Source: Lepidodermella squamata (Eukaryota > Gastrotricha). Taken from it: DNA of 64,000 nucleotides. Shown piece by piece: positions 23,289 to 35,300 of this stretch. The stretch is from the NCBI GenBank assembly GCA_047495785.1, contig JBLDXI010000032.1, positions 3,162,001-3,226,000 of the forward strand. The letters are read 5' to 3'. Every line of letters starts with the position of its first letter. The first letter of the stretch is position 1. Position numbers and translations under genes: made by a program. The notes beneath the pieces were generated by a model. It did not search any database. It saw nothing but the letters and a program-made list of their open reading frames with translations, and was not told the DNA's origin.

Positions 23289-24650
23289 ATGACCGTTAAC
23301 AAGTGAAAAGTGGGGTCTGGCGATTTTTTTTTAAATTTTCCTGCCAATCACACTTCAAGATGGACGATTCTTGGATTCAAAGATTTTCTGGAGGGTTCTA
23401 AATTTTCAAATTGTAATTGAAATTGTAATCATCGTAATTGATACAGGTTGTCGTAGAGACACTAGCTCGATCCCAACAACATTTTTGAATAACATCTCGC
23501 AAGATTCCTCACCTCAGATTAGCTCAAAAAACATCGACTGCGCATGAGAAAAAACCAGAATTTATTGCGTGGGGGATTATTAATTGATGCAGTAGCACAT
23601 TTTCCGGCCCGCCGGCGTTTCCTCCGCGCGCGTGCTCCTATTGGTTGGCTCGTTTTACGCGTAAATACGCCTCGCTCGCATTTATTGCGCAACAAATAAT
23701 TGCAGCCCTCCGTCGCGCGCGCGCGCAGGAAAATGTACAAGTCCGAAATTCAGGAGAATAACGGCGCGCTAGGGGTTGGATATGCGTGGTGGGTGGAATA
23801 AAAGGCGAAATTTTCGTATTTTCGCTTTTTTTTCATTGGTATTTCAAGTTGATTTTAAATTTGAACAGAATTTTCCCTGAAGTGTGCAACTTAACATCAC
23901 CCTAAAATAGCCTTATAAATAGCGCGCCTAAATGGCTATTTCCAGTTTATTTATTTTTTAATTTCATAATTTTTCATGAAAAAGCGTGTTCTTCGAAAAA
24001 AATCCATCGCATCCTTTCTCTTAAATCAACTTTTTAAATTCTTATTGCCGGTGTTTTTGGATACGAACAGATAAGTCATCAAATAAAGACGTGTAGGCCG
24101 CCACGATGCAGTAAATTTTGTTGTCGTATTAACAATACCAAGATGGGCATATATATTTTTGTTGGAAAGCATGCAGCATGATTGTCTTCGACTTAGCAAA
24201 CTGTCTTAGACTTGGCGCACGGGCCTTGTGACTAATACCACTAATACCTTGGAGTAATAGTACCTTGTCTATTCCTCCAAGACTAATACACACTTGTGGT
24301 ATTAGTCACAAGGCACGGGCGCCCAGGGCGCGTTCGAATGCGCGCGCGCGGGGGTAGGCTATAATTATCTTGGTATGTTGCGTAATAAGCCCCAACCAAT
24401 AGGAGCGCGCGCGCGGAGGAAACACCGGCGGGCCGGAAAATGTGCGATGCAGTAAAAAAACTTGATTTTTCAAGCGCGCAATTTTTCTCGAAATTAGCAA
24501 TTTTCACCTGTAAACGTTGAAGCCCATTTTTTCAGCTACCCTGAACCTATTTTTATATCGTTCGACTCCTCATTCATCAATCTTGAAAGCGGCATAAAAA
24601 TCTCACGATGCTAAACCCCTCTTTTTACTTGTAAACTGTCATTTTTCATT
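23289..24650. mobile_element. MITE-like element (family X, copy 2, interrupted)
   Basis: The left end (ATGACCGTTAACAAGTG, then AAAAGTGGGGTCTGGCG) and the inverse right end near 24600-24650 match the ends of the element at 4907-5488. Internal sequence is collinear with copy 1 in the opposite orientation, including CACCTCAGATT and ATGCCGCTTTCAAGAT. It is split by the nested element at 23595-24445. It lies about 180 bases after the TRPM-2 stop. Confidence 0.8.
23595..24445. mobile_element. Mutator-like non-autonomous element nested in MITE
   Basis: Terminal inverted repeats of about 55 bp with two mismatches: GCACATTTTCCGGCCCGCCG onward through CCTATTGGTTGG at 23595-23648, and the inverse ending GGAAAATGTGC at 24445. 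A perfect 9-base direct repeat, GATGCAGTA, flanks it (23586-23594 and 24446-24454). Long GC-rich ends with a 9-bp target duplication are typical of Mutator-like elements. No transposase frame is present in the 851 bases. Confidence 0.75.
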
Positions 24651-25041
24651 TTTGCTTAAAACTCAAACGAACGGCATACGTGTAATAACATCGAAGATCC
24701 AAGAGGTTACGCACATTTTCATTCAGCCACTGGGAAAGTAGCGATGCATATAATTTGCTTAATGACCATGTTAACCGCCTCCTTGAAATTTCAATGATAC
24801 CAACGTGTAAATGGCCGGCAAGAGTGTGGTCAGATTAAAAATAAAAAATGAAGTGCAATTTTTTGTAAAAAAAAAATCAACACAAAAATTCAAGGTTCTG
24901 CTTTATTCTTTCATGCACAAAATTATCCGTAGCAAAAATACGTCGGCGAGAGGTTTTTGATGAATAATATAAATAAATCAATTCGATGATCACAATTGAA
25001 AGATGACGCTCTCAAAAATCAAAATTGAAGATAAATTCAGT

Positions 25042-25770
25042 TTACATCGCGCGCTTCGATGTCGGGTAGAATGACGTGGTCGTATCATCATCATCATCAT
25101 CGCCGCCATTTTTGTCATCACCGTCATCATCACCTTCATCTTTACCGCCATTGTTATCACCGTCGTCGCCACCATCTTGTTTGCCATCTTCGCCGTTATT
25201 ATCCTGGTCGTCGCCTGATCCTTGCTCATCGCCATCATTGTCATCGTTATTATTATTATTATCATCTTCATCTTTGTCGTTCTTCGCATCGGCATCATCA
25301 CCATCATCATCGCCGTTATTTACCTGCGGAGGGTTAGCATCGTTATTTTCGTCGTCGTTGTCTCCATCCTTCTTATCATCTCCGTCGTCGTTGTCTCCCT
25401 CATCCTTCTTATCATCTCCGTTGTCGCTGTCGTTGTCGTTTTTCTTGTCGTCATCACCTTCGTCCTTGTCGGTTGTATCATCATTGTCGGCGTCTGTTGT
25501 GGTTTCCTCGTCTTTCTTATTGCTCTCGCCCTCATCTTCGTCGCCATCGTCAGCTGCCGCATCGTCAGTTTTGTCTTCATTGCTATCGTCGGCAGGTTGG
25601 GTCGTTTCTCCGCTTCCGTCATCGCCATCAGTAGGTTCGTCGCCGTCTTTGCCATCGTCGCTTTCGGTCACGTCGACGACAGGTGTCGTAGACTGTTTCG
25701 TCTTGTCATCCTGCTGGGCGAGGGCGCCGGCCAAGAAGATCAAACCAAGTAGCAAGAGAACAGCGCGCAT
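25042..25770 (-). CDS. A3: secreted Asp-rich acidic protein, 242 aa
   Basis: Single-exon frame starting MRAVLLLLGLIFLAGALAQ, a signal peptide. The rest is low-complexity Asp with Gly, Asn, Lys and Thr (repeats such as GDDKKDEGDNDD), plus a Thr-rich entry segment (TKQSTTPVVDVTES). It ends TTTSFYPTSKRAM. The YPTS(N/K)R tail is shared with A1 and A2 although the body is unrelated in detail and uses Asn/Lys instead of Ser. A polyadenylation signal is at 24907-24902. No homologue is recognised. A disordered extracellular polyanion able to bind divalent cations is a reasonable inference. The opposite-strand Ser-rich frames are compositional shadows. Confidence 0.85.
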   Translation of the reverse strand: MRAVLLLLGLIFLAGALAQQDDKTKQSTTPVVDVTESDDGKDGDEPTDGDDGSGETTQPADDSNEDKTDDAAADDGDEDEGESNKKDEETTTDADNDDTTDKDEGDDDKKNDNDSDNGDDKKDEGDNDDGDDKKDGDNDDENNDANPPQVNNGDDDGDDADAKNDKDEDDNNNNNDDNDGDEQGSGDDQDNNGEDGKQDGGDDGDNNGGKDEGDDDGDDKNGGDDDDDDTTTSFYPTSKRAM

Positions 25771-26880
25771 TTTCAGAAATAAAAATTGAGTAAAATTCGA
25801 AGTGTAATGATACGATTAGGTTCAATACTGGCTGTCGGCTCGGATTAGGAAGGCAGATATAGCCTCCGCCCGGTCAGACGCAAAAATACCAGAGCAATAG
25901 TTTTTTCTGCGAATTTTCTGGAAATTGGGTTATATTTCATTTTTAATTAAAGTTGACGAAAAGGAAATTTCGCTAGGCGCAATAAAATTTCGCATCTTCA
26001 TCTTCAGTGCCTAGTCTGAATAATTGAATATTTTTGAAATTTTATAAACAATTATTGGCGATTACGGTTGAACCGAGTTGATACGGTGCCGCCACTGGTG
26101 CGAGCTGTTTACGTCAAACGGGCAGTCACGCTCCAGCCACGCGCCTTATCGTGACCGCCTAATGCTACTTTTTTCATTGTATCTCATTAAAACTCACGAG
26201 GTCGCATTCTTTCGCACGGGCAAATTTACGCGTGGCAACAAAGGTTGAATGATGTATTTTTGGCAAAATTTTCACGTATGATGACAAAAATGTAATTTGT
26301 CTGAACGTGGCCTGTCTCGCCATTTGACCTGGAAATTTTTCTTACAGTCGGAAGCAGTGGAAAATTGATAAAAGAAACACGGTTTTATAGGGCAAGGAGA
26401 GCGCTAAATATAGCAGTTCTTGCCTCGAGTAGCTCTGGAAAGTTGAAGTAGTAACTTTTAATTTTAATTTTTACAAATTTTTCGTAGCGTGTGAAAATCC
26501 GAAAGAAAATAAATTAATAATCGCTGAAGCTGTTCGAAAATAATTACAATTAATTATCAGCACATCGGTCAGCATATCGCTACCGACTTCGGGGCTGTAT
26601 CAGCTTTCAGCTCATTCTGACAAGTCCGATTCGAGATCGGCAATGAACTCGATAATGTAGTATATTTATGCCCTCAGCCACACAAAATGGCATCTACACT
26701 CATCGAAGATTGATAGCACTGGGCAATAATAATATTGCCTTGTAGGCAAAAGTGGCAATAAAAATAGTAAACACACAGTCATTTTTTTTAGTATATTCAA
26801 TGCCGATTTTTCGCCGAAACGCAGTAAGAAAAAAAACCAAGTTCGTAAATTACCATCATAAAATCGCTGCGATAATAAAT
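25771..26880. other. shared upstream region of A3 and TRPM-3
   Basis: A3 (-) and TRPM-3 (+) are divergently placed across about 1.1 kb. A weak TATATC-like motif (minus strand, 25862-25857) is the only promoter-like sequence seen for A3. No exon is supported here. Confidence 0.45.
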
Positions 26881-29800
26881 ATGGATGTTACCGCTGTAAG
26901 TTTATACCATACCTACAGGTGGATTTTCGCATTCAACTGTCTTGTGTTTTCTCACTTTTCCATCCAAGATTGAGCAGTTCGTAGCAAGCCGGTTTAGAAT
27001 TCGCAAGTGCTGCCGATACGTGAGAATAAACACTGCCAACGAGACTCTTACGTCATTTGAGAAACGATTATTTCTACTGTAAACTAACCCATTCCTGATT
27101 AACAATTATTAATTGGGAAATTTTAATCAGAGGTGACTGCGTCTGCGGCCGTTCTTTAGAATGGCACGAAGAAAACGACGCCATGGGCGCCGATCAGGTC
27201 TACCAAGGCGACAAGGAGGTGCCGTGGTCTAACGAAGACGACACCCTGCTGTACCCATGCGATACGTATGGCCAGCTGATTTTCCGCCCTGGTGACGGGG
27301 TCGATTCGACGGAGATTCTACCCGGCGCTTCGGCTAAATACATCAGATTCGATGGCCTTCAGGCTGATAATGGCTACTTAGAGAGCGTCTACCAGCTGAT
27401 GACTAACGAGCGGTTATGGGGCATGAAAAAACCGGGTTTGCTAATCGAAGTTACAGGTTCAACTACCGATTTTCCTCACATCGATCGCATCGCTATCGAT
27501 AAGTTCAACGAGGGACTTCTCAAAGCCGCGACTAGCTCAAGTAAAAATTATTTAATTTTCGATTATTTTCTTATTTAATTTTATAATTTCAAGATGCATG
27601 GATAATTACGAATGGAGTAAATCGCGGCGTAGTCAAGCTTGTCGGCCAGGCTGTGGCTCAAACTCGAATGGCCCATATTGATCGAGAAATTACCTGCATT
27701 GGCATTGGGTCGTGGTCAAACATAAAATATCGCGATAGGCTTGTTCCCAAGTTTCAAGTTGAGGATAACCAAGCATCAAGATTCACGTTGCCAACAACAA
27801 CAGCAACTGAACATCACGAATTGCCTCATCATGGCAAGTGGCGAGTCGATTATTTCATCGATACCGCCGATTCGCTAGGTTCAGCCGGCCTCGAGCAGAA
27901 TCATAACTATTTCCTCTTGGTTGATAACGGGCGGGAGAAGCGATTCGATGAGGAGGTGCAGTTTCGAGCTCGATTGATCGATCATGTGTCGAGGAAACAA
28001 TTGCCTGGAAGCGGAATTTCTTCAAACGACGGCGGCTCCGAGGAAGTTTCAACGCCAAGTTTATTGATTGTTATCGGCGGCGGGGGGTCGGCTTTACGAA
28101 CTATCGAAGAAGCTTTGTCCATAAACTCGTCAACCTCAGCAGACGAGGCGAAACGGACCCCTCGGCCGATAATCGGTAATCATCACAAATTTATCAAAAA
28201 ATTTAATTTTAACATGAGATTATTTAATTTTACAGTGTTGAAGGGTTTCGGTGGAATTTCCGACTTGATAGCCTTCGCTTACGAAATAACGACAAGATCC
28301 GAAGAAAAGTTCGAGGATGATAGGCACAAGCCGAAAAAGCCAAAGTTTTACTTTCAAAAATTGCCGGGAAATACAGCCAAGTTGACCAGGTAATTTTTGT
28401 TTAAATGGCGAAAACAGTAATTTGAAAATAATTCTACAGGCATAATCCGAATCACGAAACGTGGTTTCCAGATGATTTCGATGAAAAGATCCAAGAACAT
28501 CCTGAAATGCGGTGGCTCTTACGCCAAGTTGCTGATGGCAGACGTGATGCTAAAATTGAACGATTTGTTAGGGTAGTTCGAAGCTGCCTGGCAGATCGCA
28601 GAATGGTTACATTATTCTTATTAAATTATGTTTCGTTAATTCATAATTTTTTATCAAAGATAACGGTGTTTGATTTGTTCGCGGATCCGATGGGTGGCAA
28701 TAATAAGGAGCACCTAGACCGCGATATTTTGCAAACCATCTTCAAGGCTGAAATAGGAAGTCCAGAAATCATGTTCGAACTGGCTCAAATCTGGAATCGG
28801 GCAGATATTGCTCAAAATATTCTTCAAGAAAATTGCAACCTGGTCAAGGTATTTAATTTCGAAAATTTTGAAAATAAATCTGTTAAACAACTTACCAGAA
28901 ATCTCTCGACTGTAACGAGGCCATGCTAAGAGCTGTAGCTAATGGTCAAGGACGATTTTGCAAGTTATTCGACGACTACAACCTTATCGATACAAAGAAA
29001 TTCACCACTCGATCTGTGATGACCGAGCTTTACGATCGCGTTTTTGTTCGAAAAGTGGCTTGCTCAAACAAATCTGCCGTCAGTCTTTTTCGAAGTTTTC
29101 TCTTCGAATCTATAGTAAAAGCTTACGAATTTTCGACGTTTTTTTGACATCATTTCTCGTTTTTTAGGGTGGAGAGTTGGAAACTTTGAAGCCGGAGAAA
29201 TTTCTGAAGGTTGTCGGTGAAATTTTGGCTTCGAAAATCGAATGCTACGTTGATAATCTGTTCACCGAGGACATCGTCCCGATCACTGGGAAAACTCGCC
29301 AACCGGATGAGGATGATGACTATTACAACAACCAAATGAGCATAGCCAACTACAGCCAGTTTAAAGGTAAACTTCCGAACAAAAATTTAGTCGATTTTAC
29401 GGATCGTATTTTTTGTGAAGATGCTGTTGCTCGATCTGCTATGTACCCAAGCAGCGAAGAAAAACTGATCGCAGCTAGTCGTGAGGTTGATAACACTTCG
29501 ATTCCTTACCTTTCTGGGATGCGAGACTTATTCCTGTTCTCCCTGCTGATCAACTCGAAAGAAATGGCAACAGCTTTTTGGTTCAAAGGCCAAGACCATC
29601 TTGGGACAGCCCTTTTCGCCGTTAAATTCCTTCAAACTCTCGCCGGTGATGCTAATCAGTCGGGTTTAATCGATTTAGCTGTTGAGTACGAAACCTGGGC
29701 GGCTGATTGGCAAAAACGAGCTCTTGATGCGATGACATTCTGCTACGACGATAATCCAGAACGCACCTACCGGTTATTGACGCGAAGTTTAGCGACTTGG

Positions 29801-31700
29801 CAAGATTACTCCGTGCTTGAAATCGCCTATCACACGAAACAGCAAGAATTTATGGAACATCCAGCTGTTCAGACAAAGCTGAACCAACTTTGGTACGGCC
29901 GAATTGCGCCGTTTTCGAACGAGGTTTTCATGTGCATGTCGACGATTTGCTGGCCTTTGGTCTTAAAAATTCAATTTGTTGCAAGCCCGAAGTCTCAAAG
30001 CCAAGCTTTAACCACTGATATCGAGTCGGTAAAAAATGTCAAAGTCGCGCGAAGGCGGTATGTTGCAGCGAAGTGCGGCCGGGTTTCGGATGATAACTCG
30101 TCGATTTCGTTCGGAGAAGCTATTCATTCGGTGTACTCATCGCCGAAGAACAAATTTTTCCTGCACACCTTGGCAACTTTCGCATCGTTACTGGCTTTTT
30201 CGTATTTCATTATTTCCGGGCCTAATCCAGATCGCGTCTCATGGCTCGAGGTGAAAATAAAAACATTTTTTGGTGTAAAATGCGTTTAAAAATTTTTAAG
30301 GAGGAATTTCTATTTTGTTTTATTTTATTTTATTTTTATCATTTTTTTCTATTTTTTCTATTTTTTATTTGTTTTCAGATTTATATCTGGGCTTGGGCGT
30401 TTGTATCATTTGCTGATCGAATTCGTGAAATTGCCGAGGAGCAGCTACTCAACAAATTTCACGAACGCGTGACCTACTTTTTCTCGCAAATGTGGAATGT
30501 GGCCGAATTAATAGGTCAAGTGTGCTTAATTTTCTCGTTTGTTAAACGCTTCGCTTTACCCGCCGAATATTTCGTCTACACTCGAACGTCTTACGCCGTC
30601 GCCTGCCTTGTTTACTGGGCTAAAGCTTTTCAAATTCTCTACGTATCCAAAAGCCTTGGCCCGAAAGTTATCACCCTGTTCAAGATGATGCACGATTTGA
30701 TTTTTTTCCTCGCACTTTACCTGATTATCCTGGTTTCATTTTCCGTACCAATCTACGTTTTGATGTACCCGAATCGACAAGACAGTGACGAGTTTTTTCA
30801 AACCTTCGGTCAGCTTCTTTTCATCCTATACCTGCGTTGGTGGAATTTAGCCGGTGTGTCGATCGATGACAGTCGAGCCGAAGTTGAAGGCACGTGTCCA
30901 GGGTCTGCCTCGAGTAAAGCTGTCCAGACTGTGAAAAATGCTAGTCTGCTGCGTTTTCGCCGCGAATCGCCTGGTGACGACGCGGATGAAGTTGAAAATT
31001 TGTTCGAAGAAGTTTTCGAAGATGCAAAACGACCGGATTGCTCTCAAAAAAATCTAGTCGCAGTCGGCCTTCTGATCGTTTTCCTCATCATTACTAATAT
31101 CATGCTGTTGAACATGCTTATTGCGATGTAACTTTTTTAATATGATAAATTCATTTGATTATTAAATTTCCTTAAGGCTAACTCACACGGTTGATGCCGT
31201 TCGCGAGCGATCCATTCGATTGTGGCGGTTTCACCTCTACCGCATCACTTACCAATTTTTCGGAAAGCCAATGCTACCTGCTCCATTTTCAGCGTTTGAA
31301 ATCGTCTATCGTACAATTTATGGACTTACCCATCTTGGCAAGTCATCAAGAGTCAGCTCAAGCATAAGTATGATAAATCAATTAGCTCCATATTGTTTTA
31401 AAATATTGCTTTCAGAGGAATATTTCAGTCCGATGGATTTTGAATATCAGCAGCTCTCGTTGTTCGAACGAAGTGCAACGACAGACATGGCCGAAACACA
31501 AGCCCACGAAAATGAAGAGACGCCAAAAGCTACGATTTTGTCTCGCTTAAAGATGGTTCATCAAAAGTAATGGGTTATGATAATAGTTGATCGAAATGTC
31601 TATAACTTGATTACTTGTTTCACACAGGCTGCATAAAAAGCTGGACAAAGTCGAGGCGAAAATTGGCGACATTGCTCAGCAAACGATTGACAACGCTTAA
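26881..31700 (+). CDS. TRPM-3: TRPM-family cation channel, 13 exons, about 1362 aa
   Basis: Exons 26881-26895, 26969-27078, 27131-27540, 27594-28175, 28236-28389, 28440-28605, 28660-28848, 28899-29114, 29168-30250, 30379-31127, 31177-31367, 31416-31566, 31628-31700; frames close. The 15-nt first exon (MDVTA) mirrors TRPM-4 (MNIAA). Domain order is as in TRPM-1: CVCG, NAWIITNGVNRGVVKLVG, SLLIVIGGGGSA, VLKGFGG, six membrane segments (S1 in the 1083-nt exon, S2-S6 in the 749-nt exon), pore RWWNLAGVS then EVEGTC, TRP-like box RLWRFHLYRI, and a KLHKKLDKVEAKI coiled coil. It has extra introns relative to TRPM-1/2, including one exactly between S1 and S2 (after WLE) and one after LLNMLIAM. AATAAA is at 31739-31744. 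Confidence 0.92.
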
Positions 31701-31744
31701 TCACGCAAAAATGCAGCTCTTGCCTCTTTGCTTTGCAAAATAAA

Positions 31745-32369
31745 AGCTGAAAATATAAGAGAATGTTATCAAAATGCTCGGAGTTATTGTCCGTTTTTAT
31801 GCGTTTATCGACACAACTACATGAAAGACTTAGCGCCGCTCATATATCTATCAGTTTTTTTCATCGGCGAGCGAACTCTGATGACCTTGTGAAACATCAG
31901 GATTGAGGCGGCTATCTGCGGGGTGTGTTCAAGCGTATATACGAAAGGTGAAAATCGTTATTATTCGATTATGCTGTTATACTCGCTTCCTGTATAGAGT
32001 ATAGGTATCTATTACCTATCGCGTATTAAGAAGGTGTTTGTTGGGCAGAAAAAGTGTGTGTTAACCTTGACAGGTGAATAATAGAGACTATAGCCGGCAA
32101 TAAAAAACGATCATCGCCTGTGTAAATGATTCAAATAACAAAAAGTATAGGCAAAGGCAATGCAAATTGTTCCATACAGGAATAACCTATTAGGGTGGAT
32201 AGCCACACATATTATACTCTATCGAATAGCGATCAGTCAGAATCGTTCTAATCATTGGAACTCGCTTCTCATACTCATAAAATTGAAAAAAATCGAATTT
32301 TAATTATACTTTTAGTTCAAATCCTTACTCAACGGATATGCTTTATCGATAAGCTTTGACCGGCTAGAG
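31745..32369. other. spacer between TRPM-3 and TRPM-4
   Basis: AT-rich sequence without supported exons, presumably containing the TRPM-4 promoter. Nothing else stands out. Confidence 0.5.
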
Positions 32370-35300
32370 ATGAACATTGCTGCTGTAAGTTAAAATTTAT
32401 TAGCTTCCATTTTTAAGGCAGCTTTTTCATCGAAGATCGAGCGTTTCGTAGCAGCAAATTTCAGGGTTCGACGATGTGCTCGCTACGTTAAAGTCGACCT
32501 GATACAGGAAAGCCTTACTGCGACAGAGCGACGATTCTTCAACGAGTAACAGTCTGATATATTTTCGGCTATAAAAAATGCGAAATTTTTTTTATGATAT
32601 AGCGATGATTGCGTTTGCGGTCGAACGATGGAATGGCATATTGAGAAGAATATCCACGTCCCAGGCGAAGGCGAAGAAATTGACCCTAGCCCTTGGAGCC
32701 TCACTGATGACACCATTTCAGGCCCATGTGACACTTTCGGTCAGCTTACCTTTCGAGCCGGCGATGGCGTAGATTCAACTGAAATTCTACCTGGGGCGTC
32801 GGCGAAATACATCCGGCTTGATGGTTCGAGGAGCGACTACGCTTATCTGGAAAGCGTTTACGAACTAATGACGAATGAGCAGTATTGGGGCATGCGAAAA
32901 CCCGGTCTTTGATGGAAATCACCGGTGCTACAACTGATTTCCCTTACATCGATCAAATCACGATCGATAAGTTCAACGAGGGGCTCCTGAAAGCAGCAAA
33001 AAGCTCAAGTAAAAACCTAAAAATGTTCGAATTTTCCGGGTTATTTTTTTCGAAAATTTAGACGCTTGGATTATCACGAACGGAATAAATCGTGGTGTTA
33101 TGAAATTGGTTGGCGAGGCCGTCGCTCAGACTCGGATGGCTCATATCGACCGGAACATAACGTGCCTGGGTATTGGCTCGTGGGGCACTATCAAGTACCG
33201 CGACACCCTGCAGCCCATCACCCTGGGTGACCCTTCGGTCGGCCGGCCGACACCTCGGGGCCGTCGCAAATCTCGTCGCTACCTATTCACCGAAGATGAA
33301 CTAGCTGCGGCTAATTTAGCGAATAGTTTAGGTGATGGATCGGACGTACCCCGCGGTCGATGGATGGTCGATTACTTCGTCGATACGAAAGACGACAACG
33401 GGGCGTTGGCTCTCGATCAAAATCACAATTATTTCCTGCTGGTCGATAACGGCCGTGAGAAGCGATTTGCGGAGGAAATCACCTTTCGAGCTCGTTTATT
33501 GGATCACATTTCCAAGAAAAAACTGCCAGGTAGTGGTGTTGCGAGTAACGAGACAGGCAATGAAACATCGACCCCGAGTTTGCTGATCGTTATCGGAGGT
33601 GGCGAGACAGCTCTGAAAACTGTTGAGGCAACCCTTTCAACGGCAGAGGACAGTAACTATTTTTTCGGCGATCGTTGCCCTCGACCAGTAATTGGTACGA
33701 TTTTTTTTATTTTTCTCTTATTATTGAAAAATTATACTTTTTTGGTAGTCTTACCTGGTTTCGGGGGTGTTGCGGATATAATTTCTTTCGCGTACGAAAT
33801 AACCGAGAAAAAGGAGGAAAAATTCAAAGATGGCGATAAGAAAAAGCCGACAAAGCCTAAATTTTCGTCGCAAAAATCGATGCCTGGGTCAAGGTTTGTT
33901 AAAAATAGAAAATTGTTAAAAAATTACGCCTACTTTCACAGGTCGCAGTTGAACAAGCATGAAAGCTTTTATCCTGACGATTTCGATAAGCGAATTCGTG
34001 AACACCCTGAAATGCAGTGGCTACTACGTCAGGCCCAGGAAAAAGAACGAAAAGCCAAGGCAGAACGTTACGTAACAATTATTCGAAACTGTCTATCAAA
34101 CCGAAAAATGGTAAAATTATTTCGAGTAAAGCCAAAAAGACTTTAGCCAGATGATCGATTTCAGATTACCATTTTTGACCTATTTGCGGAAAACCTTGGC
34201 GGAAAGGAGCCGCTTGATCGTGATATCCTACGGGCAATTTTCAAAGGTTTGTATCTCTAATTTTAAAATTTTACCAATTTTTTTACCATTTTTTAGCTGA
34301 ACTTGGAGGACCAGCGGTTATGCTGGAACTGGCGCAGATTTGGGACAGGGCCGATTTTGCGAAAACTATCTTGCAGGAAAGCTCTAATCTGATTAAAAAG
34401 TCTATGAATTGCAACGAAGCTATGCTACGGGCTGTTGCTGATGGCCAAGCCAAATTCTGTAAGCTCTTCGACGACTACAACCTCGTTGACACGAAGAAAT
34501 TTGTCACGCGTGGAGTCATGGCCGAAATATACGATCGAGTTTTCGTGAAACGAAACGCGCATGTCAACAAAAGCTGTGTCAGCCTGTTCCGTAGTTTCCT
34601 TTTCGAATACAAGGTTAGGAAAATTAAAAAGAATTGTCTCACTTAAAGGATTTTTCTAGGGCGAAGAAGATGAGGAGCTTTGCAGTGAGGAATTTCTCGA
34701 CATTGTTGGTCACATTCTTGCAAGTAAAATTGGATGTTACGTGGATAATTTATTCACCGAGCCCATTGTACCTATTATTGGGAAATCTCGCCAATTCATC
34801 TACGAGGACGACGAGGACGAGGAATTTTTGGAACTTGAACTCAGCGCTGCTGCAGCTTCAACGGGAGCTTCAACAGCATTCAGAAGTAAAAATCATAAAT
34901 AATATTAGAAATCAATGAAAAAATGATTTTATTTTAGTGTCCACATTCATACCTGGTGGCTCTCTGTTCGACCCGGTCAGAGACGCTGTTCAGCGGAAAA
35001 TGACCCGAACTGCCGAGTCTCGCAGTGACCCGTCAACGATACCCTATTTAGCCGGAATGCGCGATTTATTCCTCTTTTCCCTTCTCATCAACTCAAAAGA
35101 CATGGCAATGGACTTCTGGTTCAACGGTCAGGACCATCTTGGAACCGCTCTTTTCGCCGCTAAATTTCTACACACCCTAGCCGGTGATGCGGAACGGTCT
35201 GGCTTGATTGATTTAGCCGTTGAGTACGAAACAAGCGCTTCGAACTGGCAAAAACGCGCCTTGGATGTATTAACTGTTTGCTACGACGACAACCCTGAAA

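Noticed and set aside
25076-25789. Long Ser-rich and hydrophobic open frames opposite A3 (and similar frames opposite A1 and A2)
   Set aside because: They are complements of GAC/GAT-rich coding repeats. No start context, signal or domain supports them, while the minus-strand frames have signal peptides and a shared tail.
32905-32915. Programmed +1 frameshift at CUU UGA in TRPM-4
   Set aside because: A +1 shift would not restore the conserved frame, which requires -1, and no canonical -1 slippery heptamer is present.
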